A stretch of DNA of 64,000 bases from the NCBI RefSeq assembly GCF_900105765.1, contig NZ_FNTX01000002.1:1488001-1552000 (forward strand), written 5' to 3'. The translations under genes and the position numbers were made by a program. Positions 1 to 8,952 of the stretch are shown here, piece by piece. Position 1 is the stretch's first letter. Each line of letters opens with the position of its first letter. This stretch comes from Ruania alba. Lineage in GTDB: Bacteria; Actinomycetota; Actinomycetes; Actinomycetales; Beutenbergiaceae. The notes beneath the pieces were generated by a model that did no database searches, was not told the DNA's origin, and saw nothing but the letters and a program-made list of their open reading frames with translations.

Positions 1-1
1 C

Positions 2-823
2 GCCGTCACGATCGCCGGAACGCACGACCCGTTCCGGACGGAACTCAACCCGGAGGGTGCGAGAACCGCGGGGCGGCAGATCGTCGCGATCGTCGTCGAC
101 GCCTTACCGGATCTCGGCAAGCCCGCACCGCTCACGGCGCCCTTGGCGCACCGGCTCTGGCCGAAGCTGACCGCACAACCGGCCACGGCCGCGGACCTCG
201 ATCTCATCGCTGCTGCACTTGTGCTGTGCCTGGACCATGATCTCGCCACCGCGACCCTCGCTGCGCGGGTGGCCGCCACCGCCCGCGCCCACCCGTATGC
301 CGCCGTCGCCTCGGCGCTCGCCGCCTTCGACGCTGCCTTGCACGGATCAGCATCGATCGCTGCCGTGCAGATGCTGCGCGACGTGCTCGGGCCGACGCGC
401 CCTGAGCGGGCAGTCGCTGAGCACGTGGCGGGGGGCAGCGGCGTGCCGGGCTTCGGCCATGTGCTGTACCGACGCACCGATCCCCGCGCTGCCTTCCTCT
501 TCGACGCGATGGCGGCGATGCCGCGGTACGAGCTCGCGATCAATGCGGCGCAACAGGTCGGTGCGGTGATCGCACCGCGCACCGGACGTCCCGCGAACCT
601 CGACCTTGCGCTCGCTGTGATGGCCATCGGCGCGGACATGTCCGCAGACGCGGGGCAGGTCCTCTTTGCGACCGCACGGACAGCGGGGTGGATCGCGCAC
701 ATTGCGGATGAGTACTCCCAGGCCCCGCTACGGCTCCGGCCGGAGTCGCACTACACAGGTCCGCGCCCAGACGGCGCTTCTCACAGGGCCGCTGAGGGAG
801 CGCCGTGGCCACGGCCGAACTGA
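2..823 (+). CDS. Citrate synthase-like protein (5' end outside window)
   Basis: The reading frame is open from the window edge, so only the C-terminal part (about 273 residues) is visible. The citrate synthase catalytic landmarks are present in order: a histidine in ALHGSA (equivalent of E. coli His264), GFGHVLYRRTDPRA (His305 equivalent) and an aspartate in ANLDLA (Asp362 equivalent), followed by the FATARTAGWIAHIADEY helix typical of the C-terminus. These enzymes condense an acyl-CoA with oxaloacetate in the cytoplasm; citrate versus 2-methylcitrate specificity cannot be decided. The C-terminal tail after the fold is short and proline-rich. The next gene follows 50 bases later. Confidence 0.85.
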   Translation, partial: AVTIAGTHDPFRTELNPEGARTAGRQIVAIVVDALPDLGKPAPLTAPLAHRLWPKLTAQPATAADLDLIAAALVLCLDHDLATATLAARVAATARAHPYAAVASALAAFDAALHGSASIAAVQMLRDVLGPTRPERAVAEHVAGGSGVPGFGHVLYRRTDPRAAFLFDAMAAMPRYELAINAAQQVGAVIAPRTGRPANLDLALAVMAIGADMSADAGQVLFATARTAGWIAHIADEYSQAPLRLRPESHYTGPRPDGASHRAAEGAPWPRPN

Positions 824-873
824 AGACTGCTCACGCACTCCACGGTGGCGACGTCGTCTGCCAGGCTGGGGCT

Positions 874-1773
874 ATGGTCGAACTCTTCACCGAGCCCGGC
901 GCCCAGTTGCGCCGCCTGTACACCGGCAGCGTCTGGGCCGAGGGCCCCGTCTGGCTGCCCGGCCCGAGCCCGCAGGGCAGAGTCCGCTGGAGCGACATCC
1001 CGAACAACCGCATCCTCGAGCACGACGTGGCCGCCGGCCGCACCCGCGTCTACGCCAAGGACGCCGAGTTCACCAACGGCCGCACGCTCGACCTGACCGG
1101 CGCCGTCGTGCAGTGCTCGCACGGGCGGCGCGCGGTGGAGCGGGACACCCCGGACAACGGCAAGCCGGCGCCGGTGACCCTGGTCGAGACCTGGCAGGGC
1201 CACCGGTTCAACTCCCCGAACGATGTGGTGGTCGCCTCCGACGGGGCGATCTGGTTCACCGACCCCCCGTACGGGATCCTCACCAACAAGGAGGGCCGCC
1301 AAGCTCCCCAGGAATACGACGGCTGCTACGTCTTCCGCCTGGACGAGACCACCGGTGCGGTGAGCGCGGTGGTCACCGACATGATCCACCCGAACGGGCT
1401 CGCGTTCTCCCCGGACGAGTCGGTCCTGTACGTCTCCGACACCGGCGAGGGAGCCGGCCACATCCGTGCCTACGATGTGCAGAGTCCCGACGGCGGCCCT
1501 CCCCGATGCGTGAACGGCCGAGTTTTCGCCACGGTCCGTCCGGGCGCCCCGGACGGGTTCCGGGTGGACACCGAGGGTCGAGTCTGGACCTCCGCCTGGG
1601 ATGGGGTGCAGATCTGGTCACCCGACGGTGAACAGCTCGGGCTGATCGAGGTCCCCGAGCACGTGGCGAACCTGTGCTTCGGCGGCGAGGACGGCCACGA
1701 CCTGTTCATCACCGCCACGACCAGCCTGTACACGATGCGGGTCACCGGGTCCGAGGCGCCCCGCCCTTCCTGA
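874..1773 (+). CDS. SMP-30/gluconolactonase family protein
   Basis: A 299-residue six-bladed propeller lactonase of the SMP-30/LRE family. Visible family landmarks are WAEGPVW near the N-terminus (metal-binding Glu), FNSPNDVVVASDGAIWFTDPPYG in the middle (metal/substrate Asn and Asp) and IHPNGLAFSPDESVLYVSDT. Members hydrolyse sugar lactones such as gluconolactone using a divalent metal. The ATG at 874 is preferred because family members begin a few residues before the WAEGPVW segment. An in-frame GTG at 805 would add 23 residues and overlap the preceding gene. The physiological substrate is unknown; the nearby beta-glucoside uptake operon makes a sugar-acid role plausible. Confidence 0.85.
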   Translation: MVELFTEPGAQLRRLYTGSVWAEGPVWLPGPSPQGRVRWSDIPNNRILEHDVAAGRTRVYAKDAEFTNGRTLDLTGAVVQCSHGRRAVERDTPDNGKPAPVTLVETWQGHRFNSPNDVVVASDGAIWFTDPPYGILTNKEGRQAPQEYDGCYVFRLDETTGAVSAVVTDMIHPNGLAFSPDESVLYVSDTGEGAGHIRAYDVQSPDGGPPRCVNGRVFATVRPGAPDGFRVDTEGRVWTSAWDGVQIWSPDGEQLGLIEVPEHVANLCFGGEDGHDLFITATTSLYTMRVTGSEAPRPS

Positions 1774-1842
1774 CAGGATCGACGGTCCTCAGCACATTGC
1801 TGCCTCATTCGGCAGCAGGTGCCCCAGATCCCGTCGAAACTC

Positions 1843-2856
1843 TCACGCCGTCCCGCCCTCGACCAGCTCGGGCGTGAGCGTCAGCACCCGCGGCTGCGCC
1901 GGTGCCGGTCCGCCGTCGAGCATCGCCAGGAGTGTCTCGGTCGCTGCCGCGACCATCTGCACCAGCGGGTTGTACACCGTGGTCAGGCGTGGCGTGGTCC
2001 GCTCGGCGACCCCGAGGTTGTCGTAGCCCACGACTGCGACGTCGTCGGGCACCCGCCGGCCGAGGTCGGCCAGCACCTGCATCGCACCGACCGCCATCAG
2101 GTCCGAGGCCACGAAGACGCCGTCCAGGTCGGGATGGGTCTCGAACAGCTCGGCCGTCGCCCGGGCCCCGCCCTCCACGGTGAAGTCGCCGTGGGTGACG
2201 GCATCCGTGGCCAACCCTGCCTCCGACACCGTCTGACGCCACCCCTCGAGCCGGTCCAACGCTCCGGTCATGTCCATCGGCCCGGTCACGGTCCCGATCC
2301 GGCGGCACCCCCTCGCCAGGAGCCGGGTGGTTGCGATGGAGGCACCGGCGGTGTTGTCGGTGTCGACGTAGGGCACACCCGAATCGACGAACGGACGCCC
2401 GACGAAGACCACGGGAAGCTGCGCGTCCGCGAGCTGTTCGTCGAGGTGGTCCTCCCGGTGGTGCGAGGCCACGATCGCACCATCGACGTGCCCGCTGCGC
2501 AGGTACCGCGCGGTGCGGCCGGGCCGTTCACCCTTGCGGGCGAGCAGCAGCACCAACTGCAGGTCGGTGCCCATCAGCCCATCACTCACCCCGCGCAGCA
2601 GGCCCGCGAGGAAGGGGTCGGAGAGGATCCGGGCGTCCGGTTCTGGCAGCACCAGCGCGATCGACCCGGTCCGCCGGGTCACCAGCGATCGGGCCGCGGG
2701 GTTGGGCGAGTACCCGAGTCGCGCGATGGCGTCGTCCACCGCCACCTGGGCCTCCGGGGACACGCGCTGGCCGCCGTTGATCGCCCGGGACGCGGTGGAA
2801 CGGGACACCCCGGCCGCCTGCGCCACATCGTCGAGAGTCACGTTCGGCCGGGTCAT
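1843..2856 (-). CDS. LacI family transcriptional repressor
   Basis: A 337-residue LacI/GalR-type regulator. The N-terminal helix-turn-helix reads VTLDDVAQAAGVSRSTASRA within the first 30 residues, followed by the hinge and a periplasmic-binding-protein-like effector domain ending in the family segment VPDDVAVVGYDNLGVAERTTPRLTTV. The start is the ATG that overlaps the stop of the upstream beta-glucosidase by four bases (ATGA), so the regulator is the last gene of the sugar operon and probably translationally coupled to it. The likely target is the pair of LacI-type palindromes upstream of the binding-protein gene at 7971-8010, which would make it autoregulatory. The inducer is probably a beta-glucoside or its product. 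Confidence 0.93.
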   Translation of the reverse strand: MTRPNVTLDDVAQAAGVSRSTASRAINGGQRVSPEAQVAVDDAIARLGYSPNPAARSLVTRRTGSIALVLPEPDARILSDPFLAGLLRGVSDGLMGTDLQLVLLLARKGERPGRTARYLRSGHVDGAIVASHHREDHLDEQLADAQLPVVFVGRPFVDSGVPYVDTDNTAGASIATTRLLARGCRRIGTVTGPMDMTGALDRLEGWRQTVSEAGLATDAVTHGDFTVEGGARATAELFETHPDLDGVFVASDLMAVGAMQVLADLGRRVPDDVAVVGYDNLGVAERTTPRLTTVYNPLVQMVAAATETLLAMLDGGPAPAQPRVLTLTPELVEGGTA

Positions 2857-4388
2857 GAGCGCGAGCCTAGCCGCGCAACGCGGGGCGGAAGGCAGTGATT
2901 CGCCGCCACCCGCGCATACCAGTGCCCGGACGCCTTGACCGTGCGCTCCTGCGTCTCGTAGTCCACCCGCACGATCCCGAACCTCTTGCTGTATCCCAGC
3001 GCCCACTCGAAGTTGTCCAGCAGCGACCATGCGAAGTATCCACGCACGTCGGCCCCTGCCTCCATCGCCGCCGCGACCGCGCGCAGGTGCGTGTCGAGGT
3101 AGGCGATCCGGTCCGGGTCGTCCACGGTGCCATCCGCTCTCACCTGGTCCGGGTAGGCCGCCCCGTTCTCGGTCACGTACATCGCCACCTCGCGCGGTCC
3201 GGTGTAGTCGGCCTGCAACCGCAGCAGCAGCCGGGTCAGCCCCTCGGGCTGCACCTCCCAGCCCATGTCCGTGGTGGGCAGCCCGCGGCTACGGTGGTGC
3301 ACCGACCCCACCGGCTGTGGTGGAGACACCTCACGGTGAGGTCCGTCGCCGACTGAACGGACGCCGTCGGGCCGGTTCTGCCCGGCCGGCACGGCCTGAT
3401 CAGGGTGGCCGGAGACTGCCGCCCCGTTGTAGTAGTTCACCCCGAGCACGTCGATCGGGGCCGAGATCAGTTCCAGGTCTCCGTCCCGCACGTGGTCGAG
3501 CAGGCCCAGGTGGCGGGTGTCGTCGATGATGTCGGCCGGGTAGGTGCCGGTGAAGATCGGGTCCAGGAAGATCCGGTTGAAGAAGCCGTCCTCGATCCGT
3601 GCCGCCTCCACATCGTCCGGGTCGCCCGGATCGTACGGGTCGGCCACCGTGAAGTTCAACGTGATCCCCAGGCTGGCGTCGGAGTCCCGACGACGGATCT
3701 CACCCAGGGCGAGCCCGTGCCCCAGGAGCAGGTGGTGGGCTGCCGCCAGGCCGTCCTCGGGCGACTGGCGCCCGGGGGCGTGCACCCCGGCGGTGTAGCC
3801 GAGGAAGGCCGAGCACCACGGTTCGTTCAGGGTGGTCCAGGTGCGCACCCGGTCTCCCAGCGCCTCGTACATCGCCACGGCGTAGTCGGCGAACCGGTAC
3901 GCCGTCTCCCGGGTCGGCCATCCGCCGTCGGCCTCCAGTGCCTGCGGCAGGTCCCAGTGGTACAGGGTCAGCCACGGGCTGGTCCCGGAGCCCAGCAGCT
4001 CGTCCACCAGACGCGAGTAGTAGTCCAGGCCGGCGCGGTTGAGGGTGCGTCCATCCGGCATCACCCGTGCCCAGGAGGTGGAGAACCGGTAGGAGTCCAG
4101 GCCGAGGTCGCGCAGCAGCGCCACGTCCTCGCGGTAGCGGTGGTACTGATCGCACGCCACCGAGCCGTCGTCGCCGGCGTGCACGGCACCGGGGATCTGG
4201 CAGAACACGTCCCAGATCGATTCGCCGCGCCCACCCGTCCCGGCGGCGCCCTCCACCTGGTAGGCCGCAGTGGCGGCGCCCCACCGGAAGGTGGCGGGAA
4301 AGGTCACCGCGCCGGTGGGCTCCGGCAACGGGCTGGACACAGCGAACGGGACGGAGCGGGCGAGGGGTGTGGTGGTGCTGCGGATCAT
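2853..4388 (-). CDS. GH1 beta-glucosidase
   Basis: A 511-residue glycoside hydrolase family 1 enzyme. The (beta/alpha)8 barrel starts at FRWGAATAAYQVEGA. The acid/base glutamate is in TTLNEPW (about residue 189) and the nucleophile glutamate in YVTENGAAY (about residue 407); SLLDNFEWALGYSKRFG lies near the C-terminus. It has no signal peptide, so it should hydrolyse imported disaccharides or beta-glucosides in the cytoplasm. The start is set by a strong ribosome-binding site, GGAGGAAC, ten bases before the ATG; an in-frame ATG nine codons earlier lacks one. A low-complexity insert of about 45 residues after VNYYNGAAVSG is longer than usual. It lies between the permease genes and the repressor. 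Confidence 0.95.
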   Translation of the reverse strand: MIRSTTTPLARSVPFAVSSPLPEPTGAVTFPATFRWGAATAAYQVEGAAGTGGRGESIWDVFCQIPGAVHAGDDGSVACDQYHRYREDVALLRDLGLDSYRFSTSWARVMPDGRTLNRAGLDYYSRLVDELLGSGTSPWLTLYHWDLPQALEADGGWPTRETAYRFADYAVAMYEALGDRVRTWTTLNEPWCSAFLGYTAGVHAPGRQSPEDGLAAAHHLLLGHGLALGEIRRRDSDASLGITLNFTVADPYDPGDPDDVEAARIEDGFFNRIFLDPIFTGTYPADIIDDTRHLGLLDHVRDGDLELISAPIDVLGVNYYNGAAVSGHPDQAVPAGQNRPDGVRSVGDGPHREVSPPQPVGSVHHRSRGLPTTDMGWEVQPEGLTRLLLRLQADYTGPREVAMYVTENGAAYPDQVRADGTVDDPDRIAYLDTHLRAVAAAMEAGADVRGYFAWSLLDNFEWALGYSKRFGIVRVDYETQERTVKASGHWYARVAANHCLPPRVARLGSRS

Positions 4389-4416
4389 CGGGCGGGTTCC
4401 TCCGGACGGCGACATG

Positions 4417-5340
4417 TCAGCCCTTCACTGCGCCGGTCATGATCCCGGCCACCAGTTGCTTGCCGACGATCGCGAAGATCACCAGCAGCGGGAAGGTGAC
4501 CAGGAAGATGCCGGCCATCACGAGGGAGTGGTCAGTGAAGTAGTTGCCCTGCAGGGACTGCACCACCAGCGGCAAGGTGGGGTTCTGCGAGTTCAGCACG
4601 ATGGAGGGCCAGAAGAACATCGTCCACTGCATCACGAACCAGAACAGGAACAGCATCGCCGCGGCCGGGGCCGCCGCGGGCAGGGCGACGGACCGGAACG
4701 TGCGCAGCATCGAGGCCCCGTCCACCCGGGCCGCCTCCACCAGCTCGTACGGCAGCGCCGAGGAGAGGTACTGGGTCATCCAGAACACCCCGAACGGGCA
4801 CAGCATGGCCGGCACGATCACCGCCTGCAGCTTGCCCACCCAGTCCAGGTCGGTCATCAGGATGTACAGCGGGATCACCCCCAGCTGGGTCGGTACCGCC
4901 ATCGTGGCGATCACGAACACGAGCAGCCCGCGGCGCCAGGCGAAGCGCAGCTTGGCGAAGGCGAAGCCGGCGAGCGTGGAGAAGAGAACCACCGACAGCG
5001 ACGCGGTCACCGAGATGATCACCGAGTTCGCCAGCGCCTTCCAGAAGTTGATCTGGCTGGAGGCCATCACGGTGGCGAACCGGTCCAGCAGGCTCAGGTC
5101 CGGAAGCCACTGCGGCACCGCCTGCTGGGAGATCTCCTCCTGGGTGGAGGAGCCGAGCACCAGGGTGTAGTACAGCGGGAAGGCCGAGATCACCAGCGTG
5201 ATCGCGAGCAGCAGGTAGGTGACCCAGCCGGGGCGGCGGGCGGCAGCGCGGACGGCTCGGGACCCACGGTCCCGCCGCCGTGCGGCGGCTCGGGCGGCGC
5301 TCTTGCCGGCGGTCTGTGCGGTGACTCCGACGGAGCTCAT
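4417..5340 (-). CDS. Sugar ABC transporter permease (MalG type)
   Basis: A 307-residue inner subunit of a CUT1-type carbohydrate importer with six predicted membrane segments, the first at WVTYLLLAITLVISAFPLYY. The EAA loop that docks on the ATPase reads EAARVDGASMLRTFRSVALP. The N-terminus is unusually basic and alanine-rich (about 35 residues). The ATG overlaps the stop of the upstream permease by four bases, which fixes the start. No ATP-binding subunit is encoded in the operon, so the system probably uses a shared MsiK-type ATPase from elsewhere, as is common for CUT1 systems in actinobacteria. Confidence 0.93.
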   Translation of the reverse strand: MSSVGVTAQTAGKSAARAAARRRDRGSRAVRAAARRPGWVTYLLLAITLVISAFPLYYTLVLGSSTQEEISQQAVPQWLPDLSLLDRFATVMASSQINFWKALANSVIISVTASLSVVLFSTLAGFAFAKLRFAWRRGLLVFVIATMAVPTQLGVIPLYILMTDLDWVGKLQAVIVPAMLCPFGVFWMTQYLSSALPYELVEAARVDGASMLRTFRSVALPAAAPAAAMLFLFWFVMQWTMFFWPSIVLNSQNPTLPLVVQSLQGNYFTDHSLVMAGIFLVTFPLLVIFAIVGKQLVAGIMTGAVKG

Positions 5341-6509
5341 CGCGTCCCTCCCTTCTCGTCCCGGGAATCGGACGTCGATCTGGCGGTCTCCGGGCGTTCC
5401 GGTGACGGCGGAGGCTGGCCTGGCGGGGCGCCGTCGGGCAGGGCGGTGGGTGCGGGGGTGGCCCGCATGGCAGCGCGCGCCTGTGCCTGGGCGATCAGCG
5501 CCTTGGTGTGGTGCCGGCTCACCGGTGACCGTTCGCCGTCGGAGGTGGCGATACGGTTGGTGAGGAGGAAGTTGATCAGCCCGATGCACACGATCAGCAC
5601 GAACAGGATCCAGGCGACGGCGGCCGCGCGCCCGAAGTTCTTCTGGTTCCCCCAGGCCACGTCGTACAGATAGAGCACGGTGGTCATCCAGTTCCGACTC
5701 GGCCCGCCCAGGCCCTGGGCATCGAACATGCGGACCTCGTCGAAGATCTGCATCCCGCCGATCGTGGCGGTGATGACCACGAAGACCATCGTGGCGCGGA
5801 TCTGCGGGACGGTCACGGAGAAGAACTGCCGGACCCGGCCGGCGCCGTCGATGACCGCGGCCTCGTAGAGCTCACGCGGCACCGCCTGCATCGCGGCCAG
5901 CAGGATGAGCGCGTTGTACCCGGTCCACCGGAAGTTCACGATCGTGGCGATGGCCACATGGCTGGCGAAGCGGTCACTGTGCCACCCGACCGGGTCGAGC
6001 CCGATACCGGCGAGCATCGCGTTGATGAGGCCGTACTGGTCGGCGAACATGCGCCCGAAGATCATCGAGACCGCCACCGGGGCGACGACATAGGGCACCA
6101 GCACGCCCATCCGCCAGAACGTCGCCGCGCGCAGGTTCTGGTCCAGCAACGCGGCGATCGTGATGGCGAGCGCGAGCTGGGGGATCGCGGAGAGCACGAA
6201 GATCGAGAAGGTGTTCCCGACGGACTTCCAGAACACCGCTTGCCCGAGCACGTCCGCGAAGTTCGCCAGACCGACGAACTCGCCCTGCCCGCCCAGCAGG
6301 TTCCATTCATGCACCGAGACGTAGGCGGTGTAGACGAGGGGGAACGCACCCGTGAGGGCGAACAGGAGGAAGAACGGGGAGATGTACAGATAGGGCGAGA
6401 GCTTGACGTCCCAGCGGCCCAGCCGCTGCGAGAAGCCCACCCGGCGCGGGGGGCGAGGATCGCCAGTGCCGCGGGTGCGGGCCGGGGCGGGGGTATTCAG
6501 GGCAGTCAT
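5337..6509 (-). CDS. Sugar ABC transporter permease (MalF type)
   Basis: A 390-residue permease pairing with the MalG-type subunit. Membrane segments begin at SPYLYISPFFLLFALTGAFP, and the EAA loop is YEAAVIDGAGRVRQFFSVTVP. The protein is longer than usual because of a hydrophilic proline/alanine-rich tail of about 80 residues after the last membrane segment (from TNRIATSDGERSP to the end), which should be cytoplasmic. The gene is separated from the upstream binding-protein gene by 88 bases containing a strong hairpin, and it overlaps the next permease by four bases. Confidence 0.92.
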   Translation of the reverse strand: MTALNTPAPARTRGTGDPRPPRRVGFSQRLGRWDVKLSPYLYISPFFLLFALTGAFPLVYTAYVSVHEWNLLGGQGEFVGLANFADVLGQAVFWKSVGNTFSIFVLSAIPQLALAITIAALLDQNLRAATFWRMGVLVPYVVAPVAVSMIFGRMFADQYGLINAMLAGIGLDPVGWHSDRFASHVAIATIVNFRWTGYNALILLAAMQAVPRELYEAAVIDGAGRVRQFFSVTVPQIRATMVFVVITATIGGMQIFDEVRMFDAQGLGGPSRNWMTTVLYLYDVAWGNQKNFGRAAAVAWILFVLIVCIGLINFLLTNRIATSDGERSPVSRHHTKALIAQAQARAAMRATPAPTALPDGAPPGQPPPSPERPETARSTSDSRDEKGGTR

Positions 6510-6550
6510 CGGTGGCTTCCTGTGGCGTGGACGTGGGTGCTCTCGCGCCG

Positions 6551-6586
6551 GGCCGACCCGATCCTGCGTGCTCGATCGGGTCGGCC
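6551..6586 (-). terminator. Perfect 13-bp hairpin between binding-protein and permease genes
   Basis: GGCCGACCCGATC (6551-6563) and GATCGGGTCGGCC (6574-6586) form a perfect 13-bp stem with a 10-base loop. No U-tract follows. It sits 12 bases after the stop of the binding-protein gene and before the first permease gene. In sugar ABC operons, intercistronic hairpins at this place commonly stabilise the upstream message or partly stop transcription, so that binding protein exceeds permease. That role here is inferred. Confidence 0.7.
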
Positions 6587-6597
6587 GGCGGCTCAGG

Positions 6598-7935
6598 TCA
6601 CATCAGGCCGAGGGAGTTGAACGACTCGACCGCGCCCTCCCAGCTGGTGTCAGCGTCCTGCTCCTGCGTCACATCCACCCGCAGGATCGCGTCCTGGACG
6701 GCCTGGTGGATCGCGAAGTAGTTCGCCCCCTTGAACGGTGCTCCCTCGATCGCCTCGGCGCGTGAGGTGAAGACCTCACCGACCGGAGCTTCGTTGAAGA
6801 ACGGGTTCGTGAAGTTCTGCACCGCGTCGGAGGACTGTGCCTCGATCTGCGAGGGGAACGTCCCGGCGTTCTCGAACGCAACGGTCTGCTGCTCCGGTGC
6901 GGTGAGCCAGGCGGCGAGCTCAGTGGCAGCCTCGGTGTTCGCGCCGGAGGCGGGCACGGTCAGGAAGGACCCGCCCCAGTTGCCACCGCCGCCGGGGAAG
7001 ACGTCGGCGACGTTCCAGCCGTCCACACCACCGGCGCGCTCTTCGATCGGCCCGGTCATCCAGGCTGGGCAGAGCATGGTGGCGAAACCGTCGTTCTGGA
7101 ACGCGGCGTCCCAGTCGGCGGTCCACTGCTCGAGGCCGGCGGAGAGCTCGTCGTCCACGGACGCGGTGAGCACCTGGTCGTACAGGTCCTGCACGGCGGT
7201 GTTGGTGGCCAGGTCGAGCGGGTCGCCGGTACTCGCGTCCTCATAGGCGGACTCGAGTTGGTTCACCATGCCCTGGTAGGTGGGCTGGGCACCGTCGAAC
7301 CAGGCGACGTCGGAGGCGGCCACGAAGTCGCGGCCGGCGGCGAAGTAGTCCTCCCAGGTGGCGTCGTCCCCGCCGAGCAGCTCGGCGACCTCGGCCGGGT
7401 CGGTGGGCAGGCCGGCGTCGGCGAACAGGTCCTGGCGGTAGCAGATCGCCTCGGGGCCGATGTCGGTGCCGTAGCCGAGGAGTTGACCATCGAGGGTGGT
7501 GGCCTGGGCGACCTTCCAGTCCAGCCAGCGGTCCTCCAGCTCGGGGTCGGTCAGATCGGTGAACAGGTCCGGGTACTGCATCAGCTCGGGGAGCCAGTCC
7601 ACCTCGATGGCCTCGATATCCGACAGCCCTTCCCCGCCGGCAGCGATCTTGGTGGTGAGGTTCGTGCGGGCTGCCTCGGAGGTGTCCGCGGTGACCAGCT
7701 CCACGGTGACGCCCGGGTGCTCGGACTCGTACTGGTCGAGCAGTTCGTCGGTGTAGCCGAACTGGTTGAAGGTGGCGACGGTGAGGGTGATCTCGTCGGT
7801 GTCGGAGCCGCTGCCTGATCCGGTACCTCCGTCCGAGCCGGACGCGTCGTCGCTGCACGCGGCGATGCCGGCGACGACGAGTGCTCCGGTGGTGGCCGCC
7901 ACGAGGCGGCGTGCGCGGGCAGGTGTGCTGAACAT
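6598..7935 (-). CDS. Extracellular sugar-binding lipoprotein of ABC importer
   Basis: A 445-residue solute-binding protein of family 1. The signal peptide ends in a lipobox, VVAGIAAC, with the lipidated cysteine at residue 27, followed by a Ser/Gly/Asp-rich linker and then LTVATFNQFGYTDELLDQYESEHPGV, the usual first strand-helix of this fold. The start is the ATG right before the basic n-region; longer in-frame starts would put non-signal sequence in front. It is the first gene of the beta-glucoside uptake operon. Two LacI-type operators lie 36-75 bases upstream of the start codon. The sugar is not identified, but the operon's GH1 enzyme points to cellobiose or another beta-glucoside. Confidence 0.93.
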   Translation of the reverse strand: MFSTPARARRLVAATTGALVVAGIAACSDDASGSDGGTGSGSGSDTDEITLTVATFNQFGYTDELLDQYESEHPGVTVELVTADTSEAARTNLTTKIAAGGEGLSDIEAIEVDWLPELMQYPDLFTDLTDPELEDRWLDWKVAQATTLDGQLLGYGTDIGPEAICYRQDLFADAGLPTDPAEVAELLGGDDATWEDYFAAGRDFVAASDVAWFDGAQPTYQGMVNQLESAYEDASTGDPLDLATNTAVQDLYDQVLTASVDDELSAGLEQWTADWDAAFQNDGFATMLCPAWMTGPIEERAGGVDGWNVADVFPGGGGNWGGSFLTVPASGANTEAATELAAWLTAPEQQTVAFENAGTFPSQIEAQSSDAVQNFTNPFFNEAPVGEVFTSRAEAIEGAPFKGANYFAIHQAVQDAILRVDVTQEQDADTSWEGAVESFNSLGLM

Positions 7936-7970
7936 GGTGACGTCCTTGTCTGAGGTGGTCGGCAATGGCC

Positions 7971-8010
7971 GTGGTAGCGCTCCCACACCTAAGGGTGGAA
8001 GCGCTCCCAC
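7971..8010. promoter_or_regulatory. Tandem LacI-type operators upstream of sugar operon
   Basis: Two near-palindromes, GTGGTAGCGCTCCCAC (7971-7986) and GTGGAAGCGCTCCCAC (7995-8010), are centred 24 bp apart. Each has one mismatch to the palindrome GTGGGAGCGCTCCCAC, and both resemble the TGGGAGCGCTCCCA sites bound by actinobacterial LacI-family repressors such as CebR. They probably bind the repressor encoded at the far end of this operon. The remaining intergenic sequence to 8223 shows no other feature I can support. Confidence 0.85.
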
Positions 8011-8223
8011 ACGTGAGTCATCGTCCGTCGCGGCGAGTGCTGCGTCAAGGCGTCAGCAATCGTGAACGTGGGTGCCGTCGTCGGCGCTTGGGTGTTTGTG
8101 CAGGTCAGAAACGTGCGGGTGCGAACAATGTGGCCAGATTGTTACCCGTGGTGTCGCCGAGTGGTGCTCGGTAGGTGCCAACGAGTGTCGGCCGGCGTGC
8201 TCGAGAGCGACGGGGAGCGGCGC

Positions 8224-8916
8224 CTACTCGGCCGAGCGGCGCCGGACCGCCCGCCGGGCGAGGTGGCGCAGCCGGTCGAAGCTGGGCCGTGGAGGTTTCC
8301 AGCCGACGCTCTCCGGCAGCACCCAACCGCGCCACTGTGCCAGCAGGCAGAACACTGCGCCGACCCCGGCACCGGCAAAGCTGCCGACCGTGCTCGCCCC
8401 GAGGATGGTGAGGCCAGTGGCCACGACGGCAGCGGCGAGCGCGCAGGTGGCATACAAGGTGGACCGCCCGAGGATCCGCGGGATCTGCCGCATCACCACG
8501 TCCCGGACGAAACCGCCGCCGACGGCGGTCACCACGCCGAGCATGACGGCGGCGAGCGGCCCCAGGCCCACGGCGAGGGTCTTCTGGGCGCCGACCGCGG
8601 CCCACAGGCCGAGCGCGAGGGCGTCGATCGGCGGGAACGCCTTGTCCCAGACGCGGCCCTCGAGCCGGATCGCGTAGGCGATGATTGCTCCGGCCAGGGC
8701 GGTGAGCACATAGGCGTTGTCGGTGAGCGCCACGGGCGGGCCGGCCTGCAGGAGCGTGTCGCGGATCAGCCCACCTCCCAGCCCGGAGAGGATCGCGAGC
8801 ACGGCGAAACCGATCGGGTCCAACCGGTGCGCACGCGCCACCACGCCGCCGAGGATGGCGTTGAACAGCACACCGGTGAGATCGAGCCACCGGATTACGG
8901 CGTCCGGTTCCAGCAT
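8224..8916 (-). CDS. TRIC-type cation channel family membrane protein (UPF0126)
   Basis: A 230-residue protein with seven predicted membrane helices built from two related halves. The repeated glycine-rich signature appears as GLGGGLIRDTL in the first half and AVGGGFVRDVVM in the second, the hallmark of the UPF0126/YadS family, whose structures resemble trimeric intracellular cation channels. The cytoplasmic C-terminus is basic (RLRHLARRAVRRRSAE). It lies alone between the sugar operon and a DUF1266-like gene, with no sign of co-regulation. The ion specificity cannot be told from the sequence. Confidence 0.9.
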   Translation of the reverse strand: MLEPDAVIRWLDLTGVLFNAILGGVVARAHRLDPIGFAVLAILSGLGGGLIRDTLLQAGPPVALTDNAYVLTALAGAIIAYAIRLEGRVWDKAFPPIDALALGLWAAVGAQKTLAVGLGPLAAVMLGVVTAVGGGFVRDVVMRQIPRILGRSTLYATCALAAAVVATGLTILGASTVGSFAGAGVGAVFCLLAQWRGWVLPESVGWKPPRPSFDRLRHLARRAVRRRSAE

Positions 8917-8952
8917 CGGCTCCTCCCGTCAGCAGTCACGTCGCACCGGTGA

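Noticed and set aside
805-873. Earlier GTG start for the SMP-30 family gene
   Set aside because: The 23 extra residues do not resemble the family and overlap the citrate synthase-like gene; the ATG at 874 matches the usual N-terminus.
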